Positions 32,647 to 41,975 of a stretch of DNA of 64,000 nt are shown here, one piece after another. Numbering within the stretch: position 1 is the stretch's first letter; every line of letters begins with the position of its first letter. The notes below the pieces were generated by a model that worked only from the letters and a program-made list of their open reading frames with translations, was not told the origin of the DNA and searched no databases. The stretch spans positions 70,520 to 134,519 of the forward strand of contig NZ_JBBMFK010000008.1 in the NCBI RefSeq assembly GCF_040096055.1, in the 5' to 3' direction. Source of the stretch: Pseudoflavonifractor intestinihominis. Lineage in GTDB: Bacteria > Bacillota > Clostridia > Oscillospirales > Oscillospiraceae. The position numbers and the translations under genes are program-made.

Positions 32647-34287
32647 ATGAAGAAGTTCACACGACTGCTGGCCTGCGCCCTCAGTCTGGCCCTGCTGGCC
32701 GGCTGCGCGCCGTCCACCCCCAGCGAGACCCAGACCGGTGAAACCGGCGAGAGCACCCACACCTTTACCTACGGTCTCTCCAGCGAGCCCGACTATCTGG
32801 ACCCCGCCATCTGCATGAACTCCAACACCAGCGCCGTGCTGGCCCAGCTGTACTTCCCCCTGTTCCGCTACGACGAGAACGGCAACGTCCAGAACATGGC
32901 CTGCGAGAGCTACACCGTCAGCGACGACGGCCTGACCTACACCTTCAAGCTGGTGGAGGGCAACACCTGGAGCGACGGCCAGCCCGTCACCGCCGCCGAC
33001 TACGAGTACGGCATGAAGCGCAGCATCGGCTACGGCCCTGACTCCACCTACGCCTACCTGCTGTACAGCACTGTGGCGGGCGGCGCCGAGGCCAACGCCA
33101 ACATGCTGGACGTGGCCGACATGACCGACGTGGGCATCCACGCCCTGGACGACACCACCCTGGAGATCACCCTGGCCGCCCCCTGCCCCTACTTCACCGG
33201 CCTGCTGAGCAACGTGGTGGCCTACCCCCTCCGCAGCGACTTTGCCGTGGAGCATGAGAGCACCTGGGCCAACGACCCCGCCGTGCCCACCAACGGCGCC
33301 TTCAAGCTGGACGCCGTCCGGGACAAGGAAGAGGTGGTCATGACCAAGAACGAGTACTACGTCTACGCCGACCAGGTCCAGACCGACACCCTCATCGCCA
33401 AGATCATCACCGACCCCCAGGCTCAGCTCTCCGCCTTCCAGACCGGCGAGCTGGATCTGGCCCTGTACGTCCCCGTTGACGTGTCCGTCAACTACGCCGA
33501 CGACCCCGCCCTCATCCACCTGGACCCCGTGGTGTCCAACACCTTCCTGTGGGTGAACTGCACCGGCGAGACCAACCCCGCCCTGGCCAATGCGGACGTC
33601 CGCCGCGCCCTGTCCATGGCCATTGACCGGGAGCAGCTGCTCACCCTGATCGGCTCCAACGACACCAAGTACCCCCTCTACGGCTACGTGCCCAAGGGCA
33701 TGGCCGACGCCGACGGCGGCGACTTCCGTGAGAACGCCGACAACCAGGAGCGGTATGCCGACTACGACCTGGAGCAGGCCAAGGCCCTGATGGAGTCCGC
33801 CGGCTACAACGAGAACAACCGTATGCCCCTGACCATCAGCTACATCGGCACCAGCGGCAACACCGACATCTGCGTGGCCCTTCAGGCCATGTGGAAGGAG
33901 ATCTACGTGGACGTGGAGCTGAGCGCCGCCGAGCAGAAGGCCTACGCCCAGGCCCGCAAGGCCGGTCAGTACGAGGTGGCCACCGGCTCCACCAGCGCCG
34001 ACTACCTGGACCCCTACTACTATCTGGAGCGCTGGGTGTCCTACAACCAGTCCTACAAGCAGGTCAACGATCCCACCTACGACTCCATGATCGAGGAGGC
34101 CAACGCCCAGACCGATCCCGCCAAGCGTATGGAGATGCTCCACGCGGCTGAGAAGTACCTGGTGGAGGACAACGCCTACACCATCCCCCTGTACGGCTCG
34201 GGCGCGCTGGCGCTGATGAACCCGGATGTCTCCGGCCTCAAGCACGACCCCACCAACTCCGTCTACTTTGACGGGCTGACTTACTGA
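32647..34287 (+). CDS. oppA: Peptide-binding lipoprotein (OppA/DppA, SBP family 5)
   Basis: A 546-residue extracytoplasmic binding protein. The lipobox is at residues 17-20 (LLAGC, Cys20), followed by a short Ser/Thr linker. Family 5 features include the N-terminal EPDYLDPAIC, the VEGNTWSDGQPVTAADYEYG segment near 95 and the NPALANADVRRALSMAIDR segment near 310. It delivers peptides to the importer encoded by the four genes before it. Ribosome site AAAGGAGAGAG precedes the ATG. A hairpin follows the stop. Confidence 0.93.
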   Translation: MKKFTRLLACALSLALLAGCAPSTPSETQTGETGESTHTFTYGLSSEPDYLDPAICMNSNTSAVLAQLYFPLFRYDENGNVQNMACESYTVSDDGLTYTFKLVEGNTWSDGQPVTAADYEYGMKRSIGYGPDSTYAYLLYSTVAGGAEANANMLDVADMTDVGIHALDDTTLEITLAAPCPYFTGLLSNVVAYPLRSDFAVEHESTWANDPAVPTNGAFKLDAVRDKEEVVMTKNEYYVYADQVQTDTLIAKIITDPQAQLSAFQTGELDLALYVPVDVSVNYADDPALIHLDPVVSNTFLWVNCTGETNPALANADVRRALSMAIDREQLLTLIGSNDTKYPLYGYVPKGMADADGGDFRENADNQERYADYDLEQAKALMESAGYNENNRMPLTISYIGTSGNTDICVALQAMWKEIYVDVELSAAEQKAYAQARKAGQYEVATGSTSADYLDPYYYLERWVSYNQSYKQVNDPTYDSMIEEANAQTDPAKRMEMLHAAEKYLVEDNAYTIPLYGSGALALMNPDVSGLKHDPTNSVYFDGLTY

Positions 34288-34298
34288 TCAGTCTTGCG

Positions 34299-34332
34299 CC
34301 AAACGGCGCGCCAACTCCGGCGCGCCGTTTGG
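34299..34332 (+). terminator. Hairpin after the binding protein gene
   Basis: A 14-base perfect stem (34299-34312 with 34319-34332) and 6-base loop. The U tract is weak, so partial read-through into the peptidase gene is likely. Confidence 0.65.
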
Positions 34333-34364
34333 TTCCCCATTACGGGCTGAGGAAAGGAACCGAT

Positions 34365-35453
34365 ATGAATTGCTCATCTGAAACCCTCTCACTGATGGAG
34401 ACGCTCACCCAGGCCATCGGAGTCTCCGGTCAGGAACGGCAGGTGTGCCGCCTGCTGGCAGACTACTACAAAGACGTGGCCGACCAGGTCGTCCGCGACT
34501 ACAACGGCTCACTCTTTGCCGTCAAGCGCTCCAAAGCGCCCGATCCCTTCCGGGTGATGGTGGCCGCCCACAGCGACGAGGTGGGCCTGGTGGTCCGCCA
34601 GATCCGCCCCAACGGCCTGATCCGGGCCCACATCATCGGCGGGCTGTGGGATGACGTGCTCCCCGGCGCCCGGGTGCGCATGCGCACCGACCAGGGCCGG
34701 GAATTCCGGGGCTGCGTCTCCGCCCTGTCCACCAAGGTCCTCCGGGAGCGGATCGGCAACAGCCGGGTCCCCCTGGATCAGCTCTATCTGGACTTCGGCT
34801 TTCTCAGTGAGGAGGACGCCAGGAGCCAGGGCGTGCTGGAGGGCTGTCAGATCGTAGTGGACGGCCCCTTTGAGGTGCTCAACGGCGGCCGGCGGCTGCT
34901 CTCCAAAGCCTGGGACGACCGCTTCGGCTGTATTCTGGGCGTGGAGCTGCTGCGCAGCCTGCGGGACGTGGAACTGCCCTTTGACCTGTATGTGGGCGCC
35001 GACGTGCAGGAGGAGGTGGGCCTCCGGGGCGCCCGCACCGCCTCCAACCTGGTCAACCCCGACCTGGCCATCATCCTGGACTGCACCGCCGCCAACGACG
35101 TGGAGCGCTTCGAGCCCCCCTACGGCGGCATCGGCCAGGGCGTCATGGTCCGCTTCGCCGACGGCACCTATCTGCCCAACCGCACCATGTTTCTCGACTA
35201 CCTGGACCTGCTCCGCAGCCGGAATATCCCCTATCAGTTCCACCAGTCCAAGGGCGGCACCGACGCCGGGTGTATCAACACCTCCGGCCTGGCCGTGCCC
35301 GCCCTCACCGCCTGCATCTGCGCCCGCAACGTCCACACCGGCAGCCTGATGATCGACGCCGGAGACTATCTCCACTGTCTGGAGGCGGTCACCGCCTTCG
35401 TCTCCCAGCTGGACCGGGAGAAGCTGGAGCGCTACCGCAACAACAACGCATAA
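34365..35453 (+). CDS. M42 family metallo-aminopeptidase
   Basis: A 362-residue cytoplasmic zinc or cobalt aminopeptidase of the M42 family. Expected metal ligands are visible: His in VMVAAHSDEVG, Asp in SKAWDDRFG, the Glu pair in DVQEEVGLRG and Asp in IILDCTAAND; the final ligand region is near FHQSKGGTDAG. The ATG at 34365 has an AAAGGA site. It lies just after a peptide importer and before a DUF4438 gene, so it most likely degrades the imported peptides. Some relatives are labelled endoglucanase, which is a historical misnaming. Confidence 0.9.
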   Translation: MNCSSETLSLMETLTQAIGVSGQERQVCRLLADYYKDVADQVVRDYNGSLFAVKRSKAPDPFRVMVAAHSDEVGLVVRQIRPNGLIRAHIIGGLWDDVLPGARVRMRTDQGREFRGCVSALSTKVLRERIGNSRVPLDQLYLDFGFLSEEDARSQGVLEGCQIVVDGPFEVLNGGRRLLSKAWDDRFGCILGVELLRSLRDVELPFDLYVGADVQEEVGLRGARTASNLVNPDLAIILDCTAANDVERFEPPYGGIGQGVMVRFADGTYLPNRTMFLDYLDLLRSRNIPYQFHQSKGGTDAGCINTSGLAVPALTACICARNVHTGSLMIDAGDYLHCLEAVTAFVSQLDREKLERYRNNNA

Positions 35454-35470
35454 GAAAGGAAGTCTTTGCT

Positions 35471-36349
35471 ATGAGTCTGGCTACCAACCGGGACAAAATC
35501 GTCCGCCAGTCCGTCATGGGCCGGGTCCATCACCCCGTCCTCACCCCTCAGAAGGTCTACCGGGTGGGCAGCGACGGCGGCGCCCGCTTCACCCCCGCCC
35601 ACGGCGCCATCACCTACGACATTGAGATCGGCGACAGCTGCATGGGCCTGGTGGGCGACCACATCGAGCCCGGCGTCAGCTCCAAGAACGCCGACGACAT
35701 CGAGAACCGGGCCTACACCCACCTGTCCTGCATCGGCAACGTGGCGGAGGTGGTCACCGGCAAGGCCGCCGGCGACAAGGGCTTTGTCACCGGCACCCAC
35801 GGCGGCATCGACCACGTGATGATCTGGTTCTCCCAGGAGACCCTGAACAAGATGGTCTGCGACGACAAGATCCTGGTCAAGGCCTACGGCCAGGGCCTGG
35901 CCCTGCTGGACTATCCCCAGGTCAAGCTGATGAGCGTGGACCCCGACCTCTTTGGCAAGCTGAACATCCAGGAGGAGGACGGCCATCTGGTGGTGCCCGT
36001 GTCCGCCGTGATCCCCGCCTACCTCATGGGCTCCGGCCTGGGCGCCATGGAGGTCTTCGGCAGCGACTACGACATCATGACCCGCGACCCCGCCTCCCGG
36101 GCCGAGTTCCACCTGGAGGACCTCCGCTTCGGCGACCTGGTGTTCATCCAGGACCACCAGTGCTTCCACGGCCCGGACTACCTGCGGGGCTCCGGCACGG
36201 TGGGCGTGATCATCCACGGCGATTCCCATCTGGCCGGCCACGGCCCCGGCGTCACCCCCATCATGACCTGCCGTGAGCCGGTGCTGGTGCCTAAGCTGGA
36301 CCGGAACGCCAACATCGCCTTCTATCTGGGCACCAAACAGCCCGGGTAA
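35471..36349 (+). CDS. DUF4438 family protein
   Basis: A 292-residue soluble protein that resembles DUF4438 proteins, which often sit next to peptidases or amino acid genes in Clostridia. It has a long conserved core with GDSCMGLVGDHIEPGVS near 55, GTHGGIDHVMIWF near 105 and VGVIIHGDSHLAGHGPGVTP near 245. The His/Asp/Gly-rich segments suggest a metal or ligand site. The function is unknown. The ATG at 35471 has an AAAGGAAG site and follows the peptidase stop by 17 bases, so the two are in one operon. Confidence 0.75.
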   Translation: MSLATNRDKIVRQSVMGRVHHPVLTPQKVYRVGSDGGARFTPAHGAITYDIEIGDSCMGLVGDHIEPGVSSKNADDIENRAYTHLSCIGNVAEVVTGKAAGDKGFVTGTHGGIDHVMIWFSQETLNKMVCDDKILVKAYGQGLALLDYPQVKLMSVDPDLFGKLNIQEEDGHLVVPVSAVIPAYLMGSGLGAMEVFGSDYDIMTRDPASRAEFHLEDLRFGDLVFIQDHQCFHGPDYLRGSGTVGVIIHGDSHLAGHGPGVTPIMTCREPVLVPKLDRNANIAFYLGTKQPG

Positions 36350-36352
36350 CCC

Positions 36353-37717
36353 ATGGATACTGTCAAACTGGGAACCGGCAGCATCCGCAGCATCTTCTTC
36401 TCCCTGGCAGGCCCGTCCATCCTGGCCCAGATCGTGACCGTCATCTACAACATGGTGGACCGGATCTACATCGGCCAGCTCCCGGACAGCCGGAGCATGA
36501 TGGCCGCCATCGGCATCACCGCCCCCATCTCCCTGATCGTCACCGCCTTCACCGCTCTGCTGGGCAACGGCGGCGCCCCCCTGTGCGCCATCTGCCTGGG
36601 CCGCGGCGAGACGGAAAAGGGCGAGCACATCATGTCCAACAGCTTCAGCGCCCTGATGGCTGTGGGCGCGGTGATCATGGCGGTGTGCCTGGCCTTCGGC
36701 CGGCCCCTGCTCTACGCCTTCGGCGCCCGGGATACCACCCTGGAGTACGCCCTCTCCTACCTGCGGATCTACATCTGCGGCACCTTCTTCGTCCAGATCT
36801 CCGTAGGCATGAACGCCTATATCAACACCCAGGGCTTTGCCAAAATGGGCATGCTCACCGTGGCCACCGGTGCGCTGCTCAACGTGGTGCTGGACCCCAT
36901 TATGATCTACGGCCTGCATATGGACGTGGCGGGCGCCGCCCTGGCCACCGTCATCTCCCAGGGCGTGTCCGCCGTGATGGTCATGCGCTTTCTCCTGGTG
37001 GGCGGCAGCACCCTGCGGCTGCGCTGGTCCCTGATGAGGCCCGACTGGTCCATTCTGTGGCAGATCATGCTGCTGGGCGTGTCCCCCTTTATCATGAAGC
37101 TGACCGAAAGCCTGCTGTCCATCGCCTTCAACAACCAGCTCTACCGGTTCGGCGGGGACCTGGCTGTCAGCGTGATGACCATTATGAACAGCGTCTGGCA
37201 GATGGCCCAGCTGATGACCCACGGCTTTACCGACGGCGCCCAGCCCATCCTGGGCTACAACTACGGCGCCGGCAAGCTGGACCGGGTGCGCTCCGCCTTC
37301 CGTCTGGAGCTGCTCACCTGCTGGGGCTGGACGCTGCTGTGCGCCGTGGCCGTGCTGGCCTTCCCCTCCCTGTTCCTGCGGATGTTCACCGCCGACCCGG
37401 AGACCCTGGCCGCCGGCCCCACCATGCTGCGGGTCTACTTCTTCGGCATGATCTGCTACGGGGCCTTCAACGCCTGCCAGCAGGCCTACATCGCCCTGGG
37501 CAACGCCAAAAGCTCCCTGTTCTTCGCCGTGTTCCGCAAGGTCATCCTCCTGATCCCCCTGATCTATCTCTTCCCCGTGCTCTTTCAGGGCGATCAGGTG
37601 CTGGCGGTACTGGCCGCCGAGCCGGTGGCTGATATCGTCTCCACCGCCATCGGCGGCGCCTGCTTCTTCTCTTTCTACCGCAAAAAGCTCAGCGCGCCCC
37701 TGTCCAGCCCTGCGTGA
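36353..37717 (+). CDS. MATE family efflux transporter
   Basis: A 454-residue membrane protein with 12 predicted segments in two similar halves, typical of cation-coupled multidrug and toxin exporters. The N-terminal region IFFSLAGPSILAQIVTVIYNMVD contains the usual Gly-Pro and tandem membrane signature, and FTDGAQPILGYNYGAGK near 300 is strongly family-like. It starts 3 bases after the DUF4438 gene, so it belongs to the peptide-use operon. It might export an amino acid or peptide by-product; the cargo is unknown. Confidence 0.9.
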   Translation: MDTVKLGTGSIRSIFFSLAGPSILAQIVTVIYNMVDRIYIGQLPDSRSMMAAIGITAPISLIVTAFTALLGNGGAPLCAICLGRGETEKGEHIMSNSFSALMAVGAVIMAVCLAFGRPLLYAFGARDTTLEYALSYLRIYICGTFFVQISVGMNAYINTQGFAKMGMLTVATGALLNVVLDPIMIYGLHMDVAGAALATVISQGVSAVMVMRFLLVGGSTLRLRWSLMRPDWSILWQIMLLGVSPFIMKLTESLLSIAFNNQLYRFGGDLAVSVMTIMNSVWQMAQLMTHGFTDGAQPILGYNYGAGKLDRVRSAFRLELLTCWGWTLLCAVAVLAFPSLFLRMFTADPETLAAGPTMLRVYFFGMICYGAFNACQQAYIALGNAKSSLFFAVFRKVILLIPLIYLFPVLFQGDQVLAVLAAEPVADIVSTAIGGACFFSFYRKKLSAPLSSPA

Positions 37718-37734
37718 CCGCCATACAACACACA

Positions 37735-37772
37735 AAAACACCCCTGAACACTTGCGTGTTCAGGGGTGTTTT
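37735..37772. terminator. Bidirectional terminator between the MATE and RpiR genes
   Basis: A 17-base perfect stem (37735-37751 with 37756-37772), loop TTGC, with A and T runs on the two sides. It serves the convergent genes ending at 37717 and 37789. Confidence 0.92.
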
Positions 37773-37788
37773 GCATCCACGGCTTTAT

Positions 37789-38592
37789 TCACGTCTCGCT
37801 CTTCTGGCCGCTGCGCGCCTTCTCCTCCGCCAGGGCCAGGCTGTTGCCCAGAAAGACGATCAAAATCTCAATAAACACAAAGTTGATGGCCTGCTGGTCC
37901 AGAAAATACTCTGTGGTCACGGTCCGGGTGGAGGGGAGCACCACCTGGTAGGTGGCGTAGGGCGCCATCTGGCTGTCCCGGTGCATGGTGATCAGCACGG
38001 TGGTCACACCCTGCTGAAAGGAGGACTGAATGGCCTCCCGGATCACCGGCGTCTCGCCGCTGACCGAGAAGTAGATGTGCACGTCCCCCTTCCTGCCCGC
38101 GGCCGACAGGTCCCGCACCAGCACGTCCTCGGTGACCGCCTCGGCGTCAAAGTTCAGGGTGTGGAAGTGGTGGCGCAGCTGCTGGGCGCTGTATCCATTC
38201 CGGTTCATGCCGAAAATCTTCACCCGCCGGGCCCGGATGATCTGCTCGGTGATCTCGCCCAGCTGGCTGTCATTGATACACTCGGAGATCTTCCGTATGG
38301 TGGTCTCGTAGTAGGAGGCCACCAGTTGGACCCGGTTGGGGCTCTCGCTGTGGGTCACCAGGCCCGCATGGACAAACAGGGAGAAATCGTACCGGAACTC
38401 TGTGAACCCGGAATACCCCAGCTTCTGCGTAAACCGCAGCACCGCCGAACGGGACGCCTCACACAGCTGGGCCAGCTCGGCAATATTCACCCGGACCGTC
38501 TCCGACTGGTGGGTCAGGACATACTCGGATATTTTCCGCTCCGTGTTGGTCAGCCTGGAAGAATGGTACTCCAACCGCTCCAAAAAGTTCAC
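37789..38592 (-). CDS. MurR/RpiR family transcription regulator
   Basis: A 267-residue regulator with an N-terminal RpiR helix-turn-helix (IAELAQLCEASRSAVLRFTQKLG near 38-60) and a C-terminal SIS domain (about 105-240) that usually binds a phosphosugar. The start is GTG at 38592 with GGGGGAG 8 bases upstream. It faces the peptide-use operon across a shared terminator and lies next to the module 3 glycosidase, so either could be a target. Its own promoter overlaps an inverted repeat. Confidence 0.88.
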   Translation of the reverse strand: MNFLERLEYHSSRLTNTERKISEYVLTHQSETVRVNIAELAQLCEASRSAVLRFTQKLGYSGFTEFRYDFSLFVHAGLVTHSESPNRVQLVASYYETTIRKISECINDSQLGEITEQIIRARRVKIFGMNRNGYSAQQLRHHFHTLNFDAEAVTEDVLVRDLSAAGRKGDVHIYFSVSGETPVIREAIQSSFQQGVTTVLITMHRDSQMAPYATYQVVLPSTRTVTTEYFLDQQAINFVFIEILIVFLGNSLALAEEKARSGQKSET

Positions 38593-38720
38593 TGTTTTGC
38601 TCCCCCATCCCCATTGACCGGACGGTCTCCGCCCGCCGCGCCGGTATTCTTTCCGGTGCGGAAGCGCCGCCCGGCAGCGTTTTTTTCGCTTCCGGAGATA
38701 TTTTCAACGCGCTGTTCTAT

Positions 38721-38758
38721 ATTGGTTTTATTATACCAATTGCCGCCGCTGTTTGCAA
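38721..38758 (-). promoter_or_regulatory. RpiR promoter overlapped by an inverted repeat
   Basis: On the minus strand TTGCAA (38753-38758) and TATAAT (38730-38735) are 17 bases apart. ATTGGT (38721-38726) and ACCAAT (38735-38740) form an inverted repeat across the -10, a good place for autorepression. Confidence 0.6.
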
Positions 38759-38843
38759 CTGAGGCTCTGCCCTGTTTTCCCGCCGCCCCGTCCGGGCAGG
38801 CAGGAGGGAACTGAAAGACGTCTGCATCCCAATACCCATTTTT

Positions 38844-38879
38844 AAAAACCGCCCCCGCGCCGTTGGGCGCGGGGGCGGT
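38844..38879 (-). terminator. Intrinsic terminator after the module 3 GH3 gene
   Basis: A 14-base GC-rich perfect stem (38848-38861 with 38866-38879), loop GTTG, followed by T on the minus strand. Confidence 0.92.
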
Positions 38880-38897
38880 GGCGGGAATGGGAAAAAA

Positions 38898-41807
38898 TTA
38901 CTGCTTGCCGGTCTGAGCGGCGGTATTCTTGCGGCAGCGGCGGACGATGCACACCACGCCCACCAGGATCAGGGCGGCCACCACGCAGTCGAAGGCGATG
39001 AGCCAGGTCTGCCACAGAGGCAGGACGCTGACGATGCGGGTGTTCTCGTCCACGCCGTTCATGGCGGCGCTGTTGACGCCGGTGTAGAGGATGTTGTGGC
39101 AGGCCTCACGGACGGCGGTCATGACATGGGCGTTGTTCTTGTAGGGGCTGATGTTCTCGTTGGCGGCAGAGGTGGAGAGCATCATGTCGTTGCCCGCCAG
39201 CACGGCCTGGAGGGCGGACTGGTAGACGGGGGTGCCCACGTAGTCGGTGACGATGTGGCCGGTGAAGCCCCACTCGTCCCGGAGCACGTTGTTGTTCAGG
39301 GCGGAGCAGCCGGCGGCCCAGGTGGCGCCGATGCGGTTGTGGGAGGTCATGACCGCCTTGGCGCCGCCGGAGCGGACGGAGTTCTCAAAGGGGGTCAGGT
39401 AGATCTCGCGGATGGCCTGCTCGTTGGAGAAGGTGGCCACGCCCTTGCGGTTGGTCTCCTGGTCGTTGAGGGCGAAGTGCTTGATGTAGCAGAAGATGCC
39501 CTTGCTCTGGACGCCCTGAACCTCGGCGGCACCCATCTGGCCGGCCAGGAAGCCGTCCTCGGAGAAGTACTCGAAGTTGCGGCCGGTGTAGGGGGTGCGG
39601 TGGGTGTTCATGGCGGGGGCGTACCAGCCGGTGACGCCGCTGTGGAGGCCGTCCTCGCCGATGAGGACGCCCAGCTCATTGATGAGGGACACGTTCCAGG
39701 TGGCGGCCATGACCACCTCGGCGGGGTAGGCCATGCACTTGGTGCCGCCGCCCACCAGAGTGGCGGAGATGCCGGCAGGGCCGTCCTGGTCGGTGGTGCC
39801 CAGGTAGGAGATGGAGTTGACCTGGGTGGTGCGGTAGCCGCCCAGGCTCACCAGGGTGATCATCTCATCCGCGGTCATCTGGTCCAGCAGGTCGTCCCAC
39901 ATGGGGTCGTCGTGGTCCTTGCCGATGAGCATGGCGGCGGTGAGGCCGTTGTCCGCGCCCATGGTGGGCATGGTGTAGCCCTCCTCGCTGGTGTCGGGAC
40001 CGGCGGCCAGATCGGCCTTCAGCTCCTCGGTGGCGGTGAGCTCCAGGGTCTGGGGGAAGGTGCCCTCCCAGTCGCTGCGGGTCAGGTAGGTGATGTCGGG
40101 GTAGTAGTGCTGGATGTCGGCGCTGTCAAACTGGTTGGTGATGGCCACGCCGGTGTCGCTGACGGAGTAGGTGGTGGTGTCCAGGGTGCTCTGGGTCCAC
40201 TTGGCGGCCTTGTCGGCGTCGCCGTTGGCGGTCATGCCGTCGGCAGTGGTGTAGCCCTTGGCGGCCAGGATGTTGTTCAGGGCCTCGTGGGCGTTGTCGC
40301 CCTCGGCGAAGTAGTAGTCGCCGGTGTCCAGGATATAGGTCTTGGCGCCGTCGGCGTCGTAGGTGCGCAGCTCCTCCTTGTCCACCTCAACGGTGACGGT
40401 CTCGGTCTCGCCGGGGGCCAGCTCGCCGGTCTTGGCAAAGCCGCACAGCTCCACGGAGGCCTTCTCAATGCCGTTGGCCTTGTCGTAGTCGGTGTAGGGG
40501 GACTGGAAGTAGATCTGGACCACGTCCTTGCCGGCCACAGAGCCGGTGTTGGTCACATCCACGGTGACGGTAAAGGTGTCGCCGTTGGGGGTGAAGGTGA
40601 AGTTGCTGTGCTCAAAGGTGGTGTAGCTCATGCCGTAGCCGAAGGGGAACTGGACGGTGGAGGCGTAGTCGTAGTCGCCGGCGTTGCCGGTGCCCATGAC
40701 GGCGTCCTCATACCGGGTCTCGTAGTACCGGTAGCCCACGTAGATGCCCTCCTGGTACACCACGTAGTTCTTGCCGGTGTACTGGGTCATGACGCCGAAG
40801 TAGCTCTCGGACAGGTTGTCCAGCTCGGAGCCGTTGGTGTACTCCAGGCCGCCGAAGTTCTGCATGGCGGGGGAGCTTAGGGAGTCGTAGGCGTAGGTGT
40901 CCACCAGGTGGCCGGAGGGGTTGATGTCGCCCTTGACGGCGGCGGCCACGGCGCTCAGGCCGTTCTGGCCGGCGGCGCCCATCCAGATGCAGGCGTCAAT
41001 GCCGTACTCGGCCTGGTCCAGGAAGCCCAGCTCCATGGCGTTGCAGGAGTTGATGAGCACCACGATCTTGCCGAATCCGGCGCCGGCCACCATCTCCAGC
41101 ATCTCCTTCTCCTGGGTGGTCAGCTCCAGATAGGTGCCGCCGCCCTCGCTCTCGTCCAGCTGGCGGGACAGATCGTCGCCCTCACCGCCGGAGCGGGCGA
41201 TGACCACGATGGCCGCGTCGCTGTACTGGGCGAAGGAGTCCTTCACCTCCTGGGTATACTCGCTGACGGGGCACTCGTTGATGGCGAAGTTGTTCTGGCT
41301 GGCAAAAATGCTGGGGTTGGAGCGGGAGTAGGTCTCGTGGTTGCCCTTGTAGAAGTCCCACAGGGTGCCGTTGACCTCATAGCCCACGTCCTCAAAGACG
41401 GTCTTCAGATCCTTGGCGGTGGAGGTGTCCACGCTGCCGGAGCCGGTGCCGCCGTAGATCAGGTCCACGGAGGACTCGGAGAAGAGGCTGACCTTCATCC
41501 CCTCGCCCAGGGGCAGGGCGTCATCCTCGTTCTTCAGCAGTACCAGGCCCTCGCCCTCCACGGTCTCGCACATCTCCAGGCCGGCCTGGTACAGGTCCTC
41601 GTCGGAGGCATAGTCGCTCTCGTAGTAGATGGCGGAGTCGTTGCCGTTTTCCACCTTGCTGGTGGTGTGGCCGAAGTAGGTGGTGATGATGGTGGCGTAG
41701 TTGAGGGCCACGGCGTTGGCGATGATCAGCGCCACAAGGACAATGGCCAGCACAGCGCCCCACAGTCCGGCAAAGAGCTTGTTGCTCCACTTCTTTCGCT
41801 TTTGCAT
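38898..41807 (-). CDS. Double-anchored GH3 glycoside hydrolase with reversed domain order (module 3)
   Basis: A 969-residue GH3 enzyme with a membrane segment near each end (about 12-36 and 925-947) and the catalytic part outside. As in module 2, the GH3 C-terminal domain is first (GEGLVLLKNEDDALPL near 85, GGTGSGSV near 115), then the fibronectin-like domain (about 420-510), then the barrel (about 630-900) with GRNFEYFSEDGF, KHFALNDQETNR and nucleophile Asp855 in HIVTDYVG. All usual motifs are intact, so it should be active, probably as a beta-glucosidase or similar. The ATG at 41807 is chosen because AAGGAGG lies 11 bases upstream; the in-frame GTG at 41837 would place that site inside the gene. 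It is downstream of a regulator-kinase pair, after a terminator. Confidence 0.92.
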   Translation of the reverse strand: MQKRKKWSNKLFAGLWGAVLAIVLVALIIANAVALNYATIITTYFGHTTSKVENGNDSAIYYESDYASDEDLYQAGLEMCETVEGEGLVLLKNEDDALPLGEGMKVSLFSESSVDLIYGGTGSGSVDTSTAKDLKTVFEDVGYEVNGTLWDFYKGNHETYSRSNPSIFASQNNFAINECPVSEYTQEVKDSFAQYSDAAIVVIARSGGEGDDLSRQLDESEGGGTYLELTTQEKEMLEMVAGAGFGKIVVLINSCNAMELGFLDQAEYGIDACIWMGAAGQNGLSAVAAAVKGDINPSGHLVDTYAYDSLSSPAMQNFGGLEYTNGSELDNLSESYFGVMTQYTGKNYVVYQEGIYVGYRYYETRYEDAVMGTGNAGDYDYASTVQFPFGYGMSYTTFEHSNFTFTPNGDTFTVTVDVTNTGSVAGKDVVQIYFQSPYTDYDKANGIEKASVELCGFAKTGELAPGETETVTVEVDKEELRTYDADGAKTYILDTGDYYFAEGDNAHEALNNILAAKGYTTADGMTANGDADKAAKWTQSTLDTTTYSVSDTGVAITNQFDSADIQHYYPDITYLTRSDWEGTFPQTLELTATEELKADLAAGPDTSEEGYTMPTMGADNGLTAAMLIGKDHDDPMWDDLLDQMTADEMITLVSLGGYRTTQVNSISYLGTTDQDGPAGISATLVGGGTKCMAYPAEVVMAATWNVSLINELGVLIGEDGLHSGVTGWYAPAMNTHRTPYTGRNFEYFSEDGFLAGQMGAAEVQGVQSKGIFCYIKHFALNDQETNRKGVATFSNEQAIREIYLTPFENSVRSGGAKAVMTSHNRIGATWAAGCSALNNNVLRDEWGFTGHIVTDYVGTPVYQSALQAVLAGNDMMLSTSAANENISPYKNNAHVMTAVREACHNILYTGVNSAAMNGVDENTRIVSVLPLWQTWLIAFDCVVAALILVGVVCIVRRCRKNTAAQTGKQ

Positions 41808-41907
41808 TGTATTCCATTCCTCCTTGAAGGGAAACACAGGGGCGGGGCGCGCTTTCCTCGCTCCTCATGTTTTTTCACTTTGTGCCCGGACACAGCTGAT
41901 ATTGCAC

Positions 41908-41974
41908 AGTATATCAGCTCTTTTCAGAACGTCCAGAGGTCCGGCCCCAACTGTCGCTTTTTCTGCCCCAACTG
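41908..41974 (-). promoter_or_regulatory. Module 3 GH3 promoter with LytTR-type direct repeats
   Basis: On the minus strand CAGTTGGGGC occurs twice (41965-41974 and 41944-41953), 21 bases apart, or two helical turns. The nearer copy ends 30 bases before a TATACT -10 (41908-41913) that lacks a good -35. LytTR regulators bind pairs of about 9-base direct repeats with a CAGTT-like core just upstream of the -35, so this is a strong candidate site for the adjacent regulator. Confidence 0.65.
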
Positions 41975-41975
41975 C

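Larger units (their letters stand above)
38593..38897. other. Intergenic region between the RpiR and GH3 genes
   Basis: This 305-base gap holds the RpiR promoter and operator candidate (38721-38758) and the GH3 terminator (38844-38879). No gene is seen. Confidence 0.6.
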
